The notes under the pieces are model-generated. The model had not been told where the DNA came from. It ran no database searches and saw only the letters and a list, made by a program, of their open reading frames with translations. The position numbers and the translations under genes were made by a program. Source: Bog-159 sp963818855 (GTDB taxonomy: Bacteria; Acidobacteriota; Terriglobia; Bryobacterales; Bryobacteraceae). Taken from it: a stretch of 64,000 bases of DNA. Of the stretch, positions 36,218 through 45,234 are shown piece after piece. The stretch lies in the NCBI GenBank assembly GCA_963818855.1, contig CAWFUH010000011.1, positions 634,818 through 698,817 of the forward strand, read 5' to 3'. The stretch's first letter is position 1; each line of letters opens with the position of its first letter.

Positions 36218-38635
36218 ATGCGCAGCCTGTGGCAGGACTTCCGTTATGCGGCGCGAACGCTGCGGCGCGATCCGGCGTTTACGGCCATCGCCGTGGCAGT
36301 GCTGGCGATCGGCATCGGCGCCAATAGCGCCATCTTCAGCTTGTTCGACGCCGTGGTGCTCGAGGCGCCGCCCTTCCGCAATCCGGATGAGCTGGTGAAG
36401 CTCTGGGAGTATCCGCCCGGTTACGCATATAACAGCGTCGCGCCCTTGAACTATCTGGATTGGAGCGAGCAGAACACAGTCTTCACCACGATGGCCGCTG
36501 TCTCCGGCGGATCGCGTACGCTGCGCACCACGGGGGGCGGCGCGGAACGTATTCCCGGCCAGTCGGTGACGCCTTCGTTCTTCGACTTGTTCGGCGTGCG
36601 GCCGGTGGCGGGGCGCACTTTCGGCGCGCAGGATGCTCACGAAGACACCAAGGTCGTGGTGTTGAGCGAACGGCTGTGGCGCAACCGCTTCGGCGCCGAC
36701 CCTCAATTAGTAGGCCGGACCATACCGCTCGACGGCGAGCCCTTCACGGTTATCGGTATCGTGCCGGCACGTTTTCAAGTCCTTTACAAGGCCGATCTGT
36801 GGACGCCGTGGGTCCCCAGCCGCAGTCCGGAGCAGCGCCGGATGCATTACCTGCAAGTCTTCGGGCGATTGAAGCGCACCGTTACTGTCGAGCAGGCCCG
36901 CGCCAACATGGCACAGATCGCGGAGAACATCGCGCGCATCGCGCCGGACACCAACAAGGGTTGGGGCGTCACCGTGGAACCGCTGCGGCAGGCCTTGGTG
37001 GGGCGGGACTTGCGGACCACCTCCCTGATGCTGGCGGCGGTGGCCGGATTTGTCCTGCTGATGGCCTGCGCCAATATCGCGAATCTGCTGCTGGCGCGCG
37101 GTGTGGGGCGCACGCGCGAGATCGCCGTACGGGCGTCGCTGGGCGGGAGCCCGGTGCGCATTCTGCGGCAATTGTTGACGGAAAGCGTGCTGCTGTCAGC
37201 GATTGGCGGCGCGGCGGGCCTGCTGCTGGCGCGGGCTATTTTGAGCGCGGCGCCGGGCTGGCTGCCGGAGGGGACTCTGCCCGTTTCCATGACACTCGAT
37301 TTCAACGCGCGCATCGCCGCGTTTGCCGTGGCGGCCGCGGCGGTGACGGGCCTGTTATGCGGCATCGCGCCGGCGTGGCAGGCCAGCCGTATCTCGCTCA
37401 CGGAGGCTCTGCGCGCCGCCGGACGCGGCTTCACGGGCGCGGGCGGCAGGTTGCGGTCCGGGCTCGCGATTGTGGAGATCGCCGTGGCCGTGATGCTGGT
37501 CACCGGTGCGGGGTTGTTGCTGCGCACGGTGGTCGCGCTCGATAACGTGGATCCGGGTTTTCATGCGGATCGCGTGTTGACCATGTACACCACGCTGCCG
37601 CTGACGCGCTACAAAACACCCGAACGAGCCCTGCAGTTCTACCAGGCGGCCGAACGCGAAATATCCAGTCTGCCGGGAGTGCGCTCGGTCGGGATGGGAT
37701 ACAGTCTGCCGATGGATGGCTGGGAAATCGGCCAGAGCTTCTCAGTGGTCGGCGCGCCGCAGGTGGCTACGGCCGAGGAGCCCGCCGCTCATTATCAGAT
37801 CGTCAATGCGAAGTATTTCGCCACGCTGGGCATCCCGCTGCTGCGGGGCCGCGCTTTCTCCGAGCACGATGACGGCCGCGCTGCGCCGGTGTGCATCATC
37901 AACGAAGAATTGGCGCGACGCTATTTGAAGGGCCGGGAACCCGTGGGCGCACATATCAGCGTCGAGGCGATGACCATGGGCGGGCCGCAGCCGGTCGTGC
38001 GCGAGGTGGTGGGCGTGGTGCACCAGGTCAAGATCTCCGGGCCGGCGGAGAAGAACGAGATGGAAATTTATGTGCCCATCACCCAGAATCCCTGGTTCAG
38101 GGCGTCTATTGCCGTGCGCACGGCAGGCGATCCGCTGGCCTTGACGCCGGCGGTGAAGGCGGCCATCGCGCGCGTGGACAAGGAACAGGCCGTGACGAAC
38201 TTCCGCACTATGGATGAAGTGGCCGCGGAGTCGACGGCGCAGCCCCGCTTCCGCGCGCAGTTGGTGGGATCGTTTGGCGCGCTGGCGATGGTGCTGGCGG
38301 CCATCGGCGTTTTCGGCGTGCTCGCGTTTTCCGTCAGCCAGCGCACGCGGGAATTCGGCATTCGCATGGCGTTGGGCGCGCGGGCGGCGGATGTGTTGCG
38401 CATCGTGGCCGGCCACGGCTTGCGCATCGCGGTCATAGGTATCGCCGTCGGATTGGCCGGCGCGGCAGCCCTCACGCGTTCGCTCACGGCGTTGCTTTAT
38501 GGGGTGAAGCCGGCCGATCCGGTGACGTTCGCGGCGGCGCCGGTGGTACTCGCGGTAGTAGTATTAGCAGCGTGCGCGGCGCCGGCCTGGCGGGCGAGTC
38601 GCGTGGACCCGGCGGTGACCCTGCGGCAGGAGTAG
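36218..38635 (+). CDS. MacB-like ABC transporter permease
   Basis: An 805-residue acidobacterial-type permease. It begins MRSLWQDFRYAARTLRRDPA, then a transmembrane helix (FTAIAVAVLAIGIGANSAIF), MacB periplasmic domain, three core helices (AGFVLLMACANIANLLLARG, RTREIAVRASLGGSP), a second periplasmic domain and a second core (RTREFGIRMALGARAADVLR). No ATPase or PadR gene is adjacent. It is divergent from lldP, with about 100 bp between starts. Its substrate and ATPase partner are unknown. Confidence 0.93.
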   Translation: MRSLWQDFRYAARTLRRDPAFTAIAVAVLAIGIGANSAIFSLFDAVVLEAPPFRNPDELVKLWEYPPGYAYNSVAPLNYLDWSEQNTVFTTMAAVSGGSRTLRTTGGGAERIPGQSVTPSFFDLFGVRPVAGRTFGAQDAHEDTKVVVLSERLWRNRFGADPQLVGRTIPLDGEPFTVIGIVPARFQVLYKADLWTPWVPSRSPEQRRMHYLQVFGRLKRTVTVEQARANMAQIAENIARIAPDTNKGWGVTVEPLRQALVGRDLRTTSLMLAAVAGFVLLMACANIANLLLARGVGRTREIAVRASLGGSPVRILRQLLTESVLLSAIGGAAGLLLARAILSAAPGWLPEGTLPVSMTLDFNARIAAFAVAAAAVTGLLCGIAPAWQASRISLTEALRAAGRGFTGAGGRLRSGLAIVEIAVAVMLVTGAGLLLRTVVALDNVDPGFHADRVLTMYTTLPLTRYKTPERALQFYQAAEREISSLPGVRSVGMGYSLPMDGWEIGQSFSVVGAPQVATAEEPAAHYQIVNAKYFATLGIPLLRGRAFSEHDDGRAAPVCIINEELARRYLKGREPVGAHISVEAMTMGGPQPVVREVVGVVHQVKISGPAEKNEMEIYVPITQNPWFRASIAVRTAGDPLALTPAVKAAIARVDKEQAVTNFRTMDEVAAESTAQPRFRAQLVGSFGALAMVLAAIGVFGVLAFSVSQRTREFGIRMALGARAADVLRIVAGHGLRIAVIGIAVGLAGAAALTRSLTALLYGVKPADPVTFAAAPVVLAVVVLAACAAPAWRASRVDPAVTLRQE

Positions 38636-38653
38636 CGATTCCGCCCCGACCGC

Positions 38654-39295
38654 TTATTTGACCGTGAGCGCGTATTCGCGCAGAAGCTCGCGCGCCGGAT
38701 TGTACACCCGCACGAAATACTCTCCAGCCGCCAAGCCTCGCGTTAATGTGGAGCGCAGTTGGCTATTCCGTGGGGCCGCATTGGACGCAAAGGCAGGATG
38801 CCCGCCGGCATCCACTATTTCCACGGGATACCCGGGGAATGATGGTAAATCGGTCAGATCGAGAACCAGGGTAAGAGGCTTGCCGAAGGGGGCTGCGGAC
38901 GAAGGGTCTGCGGCGCCGCGGGTGGCGTGGAGCAGAATCACGGCGGGTACATCGTTCGAGCGGCGCAAGCTGCTCCTCTCGATTCCTGCAAATACGGCCA
39001 GGAAGACGATCAGGAAACCCGCGGCCCACGCGAATTTCAGGCGTCCTCCCCAAGCCGCAGCGGGACGGGATTCCAGCAGCGGAGCGGCATCGCGGACACT
39101 CTGCCGGAGCGCGTCTTCGTGGGCCAGTCTGGCCTGACAAGACTCGCAAACCAACAGATGCTCCTCAAAACTGGCCACTTGCGGCTCAGCCAAGCAGCCC
39201 ATCGAATACTGTTCCATTGCTTCTTCGTCTGGGTGGCGACCGTTGGCGAGTTGTATGGCTTTACCGTCCTTTCGGAGGACTATTACCAATCGCAC
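38654..39295 (-). CDS. Zinc-finger anti-sigma factor, membrane-anchored
   Basis: A 213-residue protein with an N-terminal zf-HC2 anti-sigma module (MEQYSMGCLAEPQVASFEEH, then LLVCESCQARL, giving the H-x3-C-x2-C set). One transmembrane helix (FAWAAGFLIVFLAVFAGI) follows, then a periplasmic beta-sandwich with LTLVLDLTDLPSFPGYPVEI and AAGEYFVRVY. GTG 39295 is the first start; AGGAG is close to it. It follows the sigma gene by 26 bp and is its expected inhibitor. It is the third gene of the CHAT operon. Confidence 0.85.
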   Translation of the reverse strand: MRLVIVLRKDGKAIQLANGRHPDEEAMEQYSMGCLAEPQVASFEEHLLVCESCQARLAHEDALRQSVRDAAPLLESRPAAAWGGRLKFAWAAGFLIVFLAVFAGIERSSLRRSNDVPAVILLHATRGAADPSSAAPFGKPLTLVLDLTDLPSFPGYPVEIVDAGGHPAFASNAAPRNSQLRSTLTRGLAAGEYFVRVYNPARELLREYALTVK

Positions 39296-39321
39296 TACTC
39301 CTGAGTGGTACCTCCCTCCAA

Positions 39322-39972
39322 TTATTCTCTTGAATTATTCTCTCGAAAAGGTACTAACCGTTTTGTAACCTTTCTTTTTCCGAGTTGGCCAAAGCGGGCC
39401 TTGGCTCGCGACTTGAGAAGCCGGAACTGCGTGTCCGTCAACCCCATCTCGCTGCAAATCTGGTCCGCCGGCTGTTCCCAAAGATAAAAGCGTATCAAAA
39501 TCTCCCGGTCCCGGGGGGCAATACTTTTTAGAACTTTGACGGCTATTTGCTGATTCTCCTGCCGGATGGCAGCTTGTTCGGGATTGCTGCCACCGTCGTG
39601 CACGGCGAGGCCCCAGTCCAGGTCGAACTGCTGCCTGCGACTGATGACATTTTCCTCGATCTGGGCCGCCACCTGCCGTCGGACGATGGTCCGCACATAG
39701 CCCATCAGCCGATCGGGTTCGCGCAACTCACCGCGCTGGATGGCTTGGGCCACGATGATGAAGGTATCGTGTACCCGGTCGTCCAAGTCCTGCGGACCTA
39801 ATTGCCGGCACAGATAGAAGCGCACGCCCTTCGAGAAGACTCGATACAGTTCCTCCAATCCATCGGATTCGTTGCGCCTGATTTTTTCGACCAACTCGGC
39901 CCAGCAGGGCTGAGCTGAAACTGGCCGGTTGTCCACCGTGTCTTGATCTTGAGCAACGCCGTTTGCCGTCAT
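39322..39972 (-). CDS. ECF-type RNA polymerase sigma factor
   Basis: A 216-residue sigma-70-family factor. Region 2 is WAELVEKIRRNESDGLEELY, then DLDDRVHDTFIIVAQAIQRG. Region 4 is APRDREILIRFYLWEQPADQ with the helix-turn-helix QICSEMGLTDTQFRLLKSRA. ATG 39972 overlaps the stop of the CHAT gene by ATGA, which decides the start. It is followed by its likely anti-sigma factor. Targets are unknown; autoregulation of the operon is expected for this class. Confidence 0.88.
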   Translation of the reverse strand: MTANGVAQDQDTVDNRPVSAQPCWAELVEKIRRNESDGLEELYRVFSKGVRFYLCRQLGPQDLDDRVHDTFIIVAQAIQRGELREPDRLMGYVRTIVRRQVAAQIEENVISRRQQFDLDWGLAVHDGGSNPEQAAIRQENQQIAVKVLKSIAPRDREILIRFYLWEQPADQICSEMGLTDTQFRLLKSRAKARFGQLGKRKVTKRLVPFRENNSRE

Positions 39973-42437
39973 GGTTGGTTCCCTGTAACGAAGTAAGCGC
40001 CCCAATAATTGGGATTGGAGCGCCATGTGCCGGAACGGAGCATAGCGATCTGCGCGCGTTGCATGGCGGCGGCGGGGCCGTCGTGGGGGAGCGCGCGCAG
40101 ATAGCGGTAGAAGGAGAGGAAAAACGCGCCTGTATCATCCGGTGTAGGCCAGCGGCTGGCCACTACGGCGGCAGCTCCGGCAGCCTGGCAAGCGCGGGTC
40201 AGGCCCATCATGCCCGTGGCGGGAAGCACATCGCCCGATCCGGCACTGCATCCACTCAACGAGACCAGCGCGCCGTTGAGATCCCAGGTGGCAATCTCCA
40301 CCGGGCCTAGAATCTCGTGCTGGCCGGCGTGCGTGAGGCTGAGCACGATGAAGCCGGACCGGCCGGCGGCACTGGATTGGAGGACGTGGGTCGAGAAGTG
40401 TAAGACGGCGGGATGGCTGGTGAGTGCGGTCTGCAGGCGGCTACGGGAAGCTGACGCGCCCTCGAGCAATACGGGCGTCGACGAACCGCCCCAGGCAGCG
40501 GCGCAATCGGCCACCTCTCGTGCGCTGCCCGCCAGCCGCGCCAGATGCAGATCGTCGCCAGACGCGGAATCGCCGGCGCGCGCGGTGAAGAAACCGAACC
40601 AGGAACTGGGCCGTGAGCCTCCCCATCGCGGATCGGCGAAGTTGTAAACGGGGTCGGCGACGGCCACGAAGGGACCGCTAACAAAAGTGCCGCCGGCTCT
40701 GGCCGGCGACAGCATCCCGGCGCCGGAGGCAATCTGTAAAGAATGATGTTCGGCAACATAGACCGGGCCGTGCACGCCGGTCTCCTCGACCAGCGCGGCA
40801 AAGGGCAGATCGAACAATTGTGCATCGAGCGCCAGCAGCCACCGGGGTTTTCGCGCGAATGCCGGCCCGAGCTGGCCAAACAACATGCGGAAGATCTGCG
40901 CCCCCAACGTCTGCGCAGCGGCGTTTTCCTGGCGGACCGCCTTTTTGAAACGCTCCACTTGTGCAGCGATCTCCGGGCCCGGCGGCAGCCGATAAAGCGC
41001 GAAGCCATCGTGCGATACCGCCCAAAGGTATGAATCGGGTGATGCCAGGTGAAATGTAAAGAACGCGGCATCCGGCGGCAGGTTCTGGCGCGTGTGTTCG
41101 AGCAGATCGGGCAATTCCACATCGGTGGCCGATCCGGCACGGGACTCCCACTCGATCAGCGCGCCGCGCAGTTGACGAACCTGTTCGTCCGCCGGCCCAA
41201 AACGCGGCCCCGACGACCGCAGCAGTTCGGCCTCGGCGGCTTCCAGTTTACCCAGCGTTTCCCAATACGCGGTGGGCAGATTGCGGCGCCAATCCCGCGG
41301 CTCCGCCAACAACGCGCGCAGGCTGGCCGCCCGGTTGGCCTCGGCGGACTCGAAGGTCTCGCGTGCCAGGGCCGGGAGGTGAGTGGCGAAGTAAAGCCTG
41401 TTTCCAGCCTCCACCAGCGCGGAGTGGACTTTCTGGATTTTGTTCTCGGCGCTGATCCTGGTGGCGTCGTCGGGGAAGGCTTCCCGGCGCCAGTTGCGGG
41501 CCAGGCGCGCGGAGATTCGCAGATCGTCCAAGGCGTCCGGCAGGCGGTTTTGCTGCAGGCGCACGAATCCGCGCGCCCAGTAGACTTCCCAGTTCGGCCG
41601 CAACCCGCCCGGCTGCTTGGATAACTCCACCGCCCGATCGAGCAGAGTGGACGCCGCACCCGCGTCCCCCTGCGCCAAACGCAACATGCCGAGATTCCGG
41701 TAGGTGCTTTCGATGGTGCGCAGATTGTTGAGTTCACGCACGCGATACGCTTCGAGCAACGGATGCTCGGCTTGGGACAGTTTCTTCTGTTTCAGATAGG
41801 CATAGCCCAAGCCGTTCCATGCCAAAGCGTACATTTCCGCATCGCCCGCACGGTCCGCGGCGGCAATCGCCTGCCTGTACAGATTCGCGGCCGGCGCCAG
41901 GCGGTCCTGCTCAGCCTGCAGGGAGGCCGAGTACGCAAGTATTCTAGGGAGCAGGGCCAGCCGCGCGGGACCGGTCAGGCGTGTCATGGAGCGTTCGATA
42001 GCCCGTGTGGCGGCATCTATTTGTCCGAGCTGTGAATAAGCTGAGGAAATATTGAAGTCCAATTTTCCGGCGGTGGCGGTGTCATGCGAGATTTCCGCCA
42101 ACTGACGCCCTTCCAAATATGTCTGCAAAGCCGCCCGGTATTGGTGCAGGGCGAACTGGCAGTTGCCCAAGGCGAGAAGAAACTGCGCCGCAAGTTGCGG
42201 TTCGCGCGCCTGGCGTGCGTCGCGGTAGCCTTGCTGGGCGAGTGCGGCGGCGTTAATGAAGTTGCCTGCGCTGAATTCCTTGTAAGACTGCTGGTACTGT
42301 GCCGTGAGCTTCTGTCTGAAAACAGACTCTTGCCTTTGTCTTGCCAGGGGTGGCGTCCTGGGCGGCGGAACGAAGCGCTCCAGCGTTCCGGCCAACGGGA
42401 TTATGCATAATAAGGAGACCAAAAACCTGGTCTTCAC
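39969..42437 (-). CDS. TPR-CHAT domain protein (caspase-like protease)
   Basis: An 822-residue protein from GTG 42437 (AGGCAGGGA just upstream), with a hydrophobic N-terminus that looks like a signal or anchor. Residues about 50-370 are TPRs (QYRAALQTYLEGRQLAEISH, YALAWNGLGYAYLKQKKLSQ). The last 280 are a CHAT domain with the catalytic His at about 684 (VLHFSTHVL) and Cys at about 730 (LVSLSGCSAG), both intact, and the late ASRWPTPDDTGAFFLSFY block. It is coupled to the sigma gene. CHAT proteases cut specific protein partners; here the anti-sigma factor is an attractive candidate, by inference only. Confidence 0.9.
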   Translation of the reverse strand: MKTRFLVSLLCIIPLAGTLERFVPPPRTPPLARQRQESVFRQKLTAQYQQSYKEFSAGNFINAAALAQQGYRDARQAREPQLAAQFLLALGNCQFALHQYRAALQTYLEGRQLAEISHDTATAGKLDFNISSAYSQLGQIDAATRAIERSMTRLTGPARLALLPRILAYSASLQAEQDRLAPAANLYRQAIAAADRAGDAEMYALAWNGLGYAYLKQKKLSQAEHPLLEAYRVRELNNLRTIESTYRNLGMLRLAQGDAGAASTLLDRAVELSKQPGGLRPNWEVYWARGFVRLQQNRLPDALDDLRISARLARNWRREAFPDDATRISAENKIQKVHSALVEAGNRLYFATHLPALARETFESAEANRAASLRALLAEPRDWRRNLPTAYWETLGKLEAAEAELLRSSGPRFGPADEQVRQLRGALIEWESRAGSATDVELPDLLEHTRQNLPPDAAFFTFHLASPDSYLWAVSHDGFALYRLPPGPEIAAQVERFKKAVRQENAAAQTLGAQIFRMLFGQLGPAFARKPRWLLALDAQLFDLPFAALVEETGVHGPVYVAEHHSLQIASGAGMLSPARAGGTFVSGPFVAVADPVYNFADPRWGGSRPSSWFGFFTARAGDSASGDDLHLARLAGSAREVADCAAAWGGSSTPVLLEGASASRSRLQTALTSHPAVLHFSTHVLQSSAAGRSGFIVLSLTHAGQHEILGPVEIATWDLNGALVSLSGCSAGSGDVLPATGMMGLTRACQAAGAAAVVASRWPTPDDTGAFFLSFYRYLRALPHDGPAAAMQRAQIAMLRSGTWRSNPNYWGAYFVTGNQP

Positions 42438-42483
42438 GAATCCCTGCCCTGCCTTTTGTGGTCCGGGGTACTTCCGGTCTGGT

Positions 42484-42524
42484 ATTCTTTGGGGATACCC
42501 TCTGAGGAAGCACCCCCAAAGAAT
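42484..42524. promoter_or_regulatory. Inverted repeat upstream of the CHAT-sigma operon
   Basis: ATTCTTTGGGG (42484-42494) and CCCCAAAGAAT (42514-42524) are perfect 11-bp inverted copies with a 19-bp spacer, 47-87 bp before the CHAT start. A second dyad, TTGCCA/TGGCAA, lies just beyond (42536-42553). They could be operators or an RNA hairpin in the leader. Confidence 0.5.
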
Positions 42525-43164
42525 AGTACCAGCATTTGCCATCAAAGTGGCAATCATTTTCACGAATTGTTGTTTTTATCGCGCTTGGGTTAAGCGCCGA
42601 GTTCAGCCACTTTGGTGGCTTTTAGAACCGAAACCCGCCGAGGATTATCCAGACAATAATCGGATCCTGCACGTTGTATGGTGGAGTTCCCGTCATGCCG
42701 GGAACCCCTTTCGCCTACAAGATACAGGTCGCTCCGTGGGAAACTGCGGGGCATTTGCCATAAACAACTCAAACGATTGTGAAAATTAACTGCGGAATTT
42801 GGCGACTGGAATAAATCGGGGGCATCCAACGGCATATCTTCGGCATATTACTTTGTATGCAACTAACTGTGGGAACCCTGGTTTGACGAGAATAATGCCA
42901 CTCCAGACGGCCGGGGAGGGTTGGCGCGCCGCAGAACGTATTTGTGGAGCGTGGCTCTGCTGACACCATCCCCCTTGAACCTTGGAAAAGCCCATGGGTT
43001 TAGGTAAGACGTCAGCGCCAATGTCCGGCCCACCACGCGGACGTTCGGCGTCAGTGCGGCGGGCCGGCGTACGTTCCAATACCCCATCCTCACGCGCCGG
43101 GCGCATTACAGCCAACCGGCACGCGCGTCAGGTCAACCCGTGGCGGATTTGCATTGCGACGCAA
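42525..43164. other. Gene-poor stretch upstream of the CHAT operon
   Basis: No convincing gene. It holds the TTGCCA/TGGCAA dyad, and a terminator-like hairpin AGCCAC-TTTG-GTGGCT followed by TTTT at 42605-42624 on the plus strand, although no plus-strand gene ends there. A short minus-strand run (GDGVSRATLHKYV, about 42950) vaguely recalls a recombinase helix-turn-helix but cannot be assigned. Confidence 0.4.
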
Positions 43165-43387
43165 GGCATCAAGAGACGAGTCGGCGCGAAGAGCGCGCTG
43201 GATTACCTGATTAGCGAGAAGTTGCTGAACTTCGCCCAGGAAGCCGAACGCCGGCCAGAGTTCGCGGGAACCCCGCTCTCTGGAAGAGGTGTGGCAGATC
43301 TTCATCCAGTACGAGATTGCCGGCTATGTGGCGAGCCTGAAGCCCCAGTCGCGCAAAAAGCTGCGCAACCTGCTGTACCTGCGGTGA
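43165..43387 (+). pseudogene. Remnant of a small conserved hypothetical gene
   Basis: The plus strand encodes GIKRRVGAKSALDYLISEKL and LNFAQEAERRPEFA. After a frame change near 43265-43275 it continues LEEVWQIFIQYEIAGYVASL and ends LRNLLYLR with TGA at 43385-43387. This matches the layout of small acidobacterial proteins (ALDYLIGEKL...FARELP-F-EVR-IF). The start is lost and a frameshift is present, so it is treated as decayed. Confidence 0.55.
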
Positions 43388-43485
43388 GTTCACCGCTGGG
43401 TCGGGCAACCCCTCGCGTGGGAGTGGACTGAAGGCGGCGTCACTCGAAAATAACGTTGCATGTCGCCTTCCGCAGCGGTTATACA

Positions 43486-43971
43486 TCAGAACGGAACGTC
43501 GTCGTCGGTGATGCCTTGGTTGAAGGCCTGATCTTCAGGAGGCGCGGAGGGCGCGGCCTGACTGGGAGCGGTTGCCGGACGCGCGCTGCGCGGCATGGAT
43601 ACCGGCTGCTGGCTATATTCCTCAGGCGCTGTACCGCCATCCTGACGCCCGCCCAGCAGCACCAGGTGCTCGCAGACCACTTCCGTGGTGTATACTTTCT
43701 TGCCGTCCTTATCGTCGTAGCTTCTGGTTTCGAGCCGGCCTTCCACGTAGACCTGCTTGCCTTTCAGCAGGTAGTTGGCGACGTTCTCCGCGCGCCAATA
43801 CTTCACGCGGTGCCAATCCGTTTGTTCCTTCCACTCGCCCGACGCCTGATCCTTCCAGCGCCGCGTGGTGGCTATTGAAAAGTTAGTGACGGAGGCGCCC
43901 GACGGCGTAAATTTTGTTTCCGCATCACGGCCGAGATTGCCGATCAAGATGACTTTGTTGACGGATCCCAT
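43486..43971 (-). CDS. ssb: Single-stranded DNA-binding protein
   Basis: A 161-residue SSB: the OB fold begins MGSVNKVILIGNLGRDAETK and includes FSIATTRRWKDQASGEWKEQ, TDWHRVKYW, KGKQVYVEGRLETRSYDDKD and TTEVVCEHLVLLG. A Pro/Gln/Ser-rich linker then ends in the acidic tip DDDVPF that recruits repair and replication partners. ATG 43971 gives the family start; the longer frame to 44115 is upstream read-through. The 3' end of the araC-type gene overlaps its first 47 bp in another frame. Confidence 0.95.
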   Translation of the reverse strand: MGSVNKVILIGNLGRDAETKFTPSGASVTNFSIATTRRWKDQASGEWKEQTDWHRVKYWRAENVANYLLKGKQVYVEGRLETRSYDDKDGKKVYTTEVVCEHLVLLGGRQDGGTAPEEYSQQPVSMPRSARPATAPSQAAPSAPPEDQAFNQGITDDDVPF

Positions 43972-44485
43972 ACGGCTGCACTGTAACACTATTTTGCGCG
44001 CGCTGGGGCGGCGCGGCGGGTGAACGCTCCGCCAAAAAGACGCGCTGGAAACAGGCGGGGATATAGTACATCGGCCAACGCACCCCGAATCCGCCGAAAA
44101 TGCGGCGCGCCTCACCGCGGAAAGCGGCCGGCGACAGGCCCGTCAGAGACTGGAAGCGCGTGCTGAATGAGCCGAGGCTCTCATAACCGATCGCGAAGCA
44201 GATTTCCGTGATGCTGTGATTGCCGCCCAATAGCAGTTTCTTGGCCTCTTCGATGCGCTTGCGGGTGATGAATTCGTGTGGTGTCTCGTGGAATGCCTGG
44301 GTGAAGAGCCGGTTGAAATAGAATGGCGAAAGGCAGGCCTCTCGCGCGGCTTCCCGCAGGAAAATCGGCCGCTGGTATTGCGCGGCCAGATAGTCGCGCG
44401 CGCGGCAGAGTCGGGCGAATGTGCCCGGATCGAACGGCCGTGCACCGGGTGGCGTGACCAACCGCTCAGAATACCTGGATCGCAT
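43925..44485 (-). CDS. AraC-family transcriptional regulator
   Basis: A 186-residue protein with the AraC double helix-turn-helix at about residues 25-125: ARDYLAAQYQRPIFLREAAR, ACLSPFYFNRLFTQAFHETP, ITRKRIEEAKKLLLGGNHSI and CFAIGYESLGSFSTRFQSLT. There is no N-terminal ligand domain. The tail is atypical: the last 16 or so codons lie over the ssb start in a different frame, so the stop may have been extended. Targets unknown. Confidence 0.85.
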   Translation of the reverse strand: MRSRYSERLVTPPGARPFDPGTFARLCRARDYLAAQYQRPIFLREAAREACLSPFYFNRLFTQAFHETPHEFITRKRIEEAKKLLLGGNHSITEICFAIGYESLGSFSTRFQSLTGLSPAAFRGEARRIFGGFGVRWPMYYIPACFQRVFLAERSPAAPPQRAQNSVTVQPYGIRQQSHLDRQSRP

Positions 44486-44571
44486 GGCGTATTTTATTGT
44501 TACATGAACCGCAGTTCGCCGTGACGCCGGGACGTAACGCCGGGACGCGCGAACTTGCCCCAGGACGCCGT

Positions 44572-45234
44572 CTAAGCACTGGGCGGATCCCGAAACAAAT
44601 AAGTGTAGATCACATCGGCGGCGATCCGAACCTCGCTTGCGAACTCCCGGCGCGACAGACCCGCGCCGCGGGCCAATATTGACCAGAAATGCCGGTCCAT
44701 CATACGGGCGAAGGCCGGCAAGTCGCCATTTGCGCGCGCCAGCGGGTGTTTTTCGAGCAGACGGAAAACCCGGAGAATGCGCGCGTGCGTCCAGGATTCA
44801 ATCGCCGCCTGCATGCGGCCCAGCCCTTCATCCGTCAGGGCCGCCTCCTGCCAGGCGCGCACCACGCCGTAATATTCCAGGTCCGCCCGAAACACGGCCG
44901 CCAGGAAATTGCGCAGGCCGGCGCGCATATCCGTGGCTCCCTGGGGTCGCAGGTCGAGACCGTGCAGGCGCTCCAGCAGTTCGCGCATCAGCACGATGAG
45001 AAGCTGCCGCTTCGAACGGAAATAGGTGTAGAACGCGCCCGCGGCCGTACCGGCCCGCGCGGTGATGGCCTGTATGGAAGTCGCGTGGTAACCCTGTTCC
45101 GCAAACAGTGTGCGGCCCGCCTGCATCAGCTTTCTCCGGGTGGCGCGGCTGCGCGCCTGGCGGGGCTCTGGCGGCAGGTCCTCGTCCGGCCCGAGAACCG
45201 GCGGGCGAGCGCCCGGCGTCAGGCTTTGCGCCAC
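44572..45234 (-). CDS. TetR-family transcriptional regulator
   Basis: I place the start at GTG 45234, overlapping the upstream membrane-protein gene by 16 bp; the frame extends much further upstream in a non-coding register. The 220-residue product has the TetR N-terminal domain: RSRATRRKLMQAGRTLFAEQ, GYHATSIQAITARAGTAAGA, FYTYFRSKRQLLIVLM. An all-helical ligand domain follows. It forms an operon with the DUF5367-like gene, and an 18-bp palindrome just before that gene is its probable operator. Confidence 0.88.
   Translation of the reverse strand: MAQSLTPGARPPVLGPDEDLPPEPRQARSRATRRKLMQAGRTLFAEQGYHATSIQAITARAGTAAGAFYTYFRSKRQLLIVLMRELLERLHGLDLRPQGATDMRAGLRNFLAAVFRADLEYYGVVRAWQEAALTDEGLGRMQAAIESWTHARILRVFRLLEKHPLARANGDLPAFARMMDRHFWSILARGAGLSRREFASEVRIAADVIYTYLFRDPPSA

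Noticed and set aside
34166..36219. Upstream ATG 36219 as lldP start
   Set aside because: It would overlap the divergent permease start and add 34 residues absent from LldP relatives; GTG 36117 aligns with the family.
42863..43093. Resolvase helix-turn-helix remnant (GDGVSRATLHKYV)
   Set aside because: A 13-residue resemblance only, with no catalytic domain or frame support around it.
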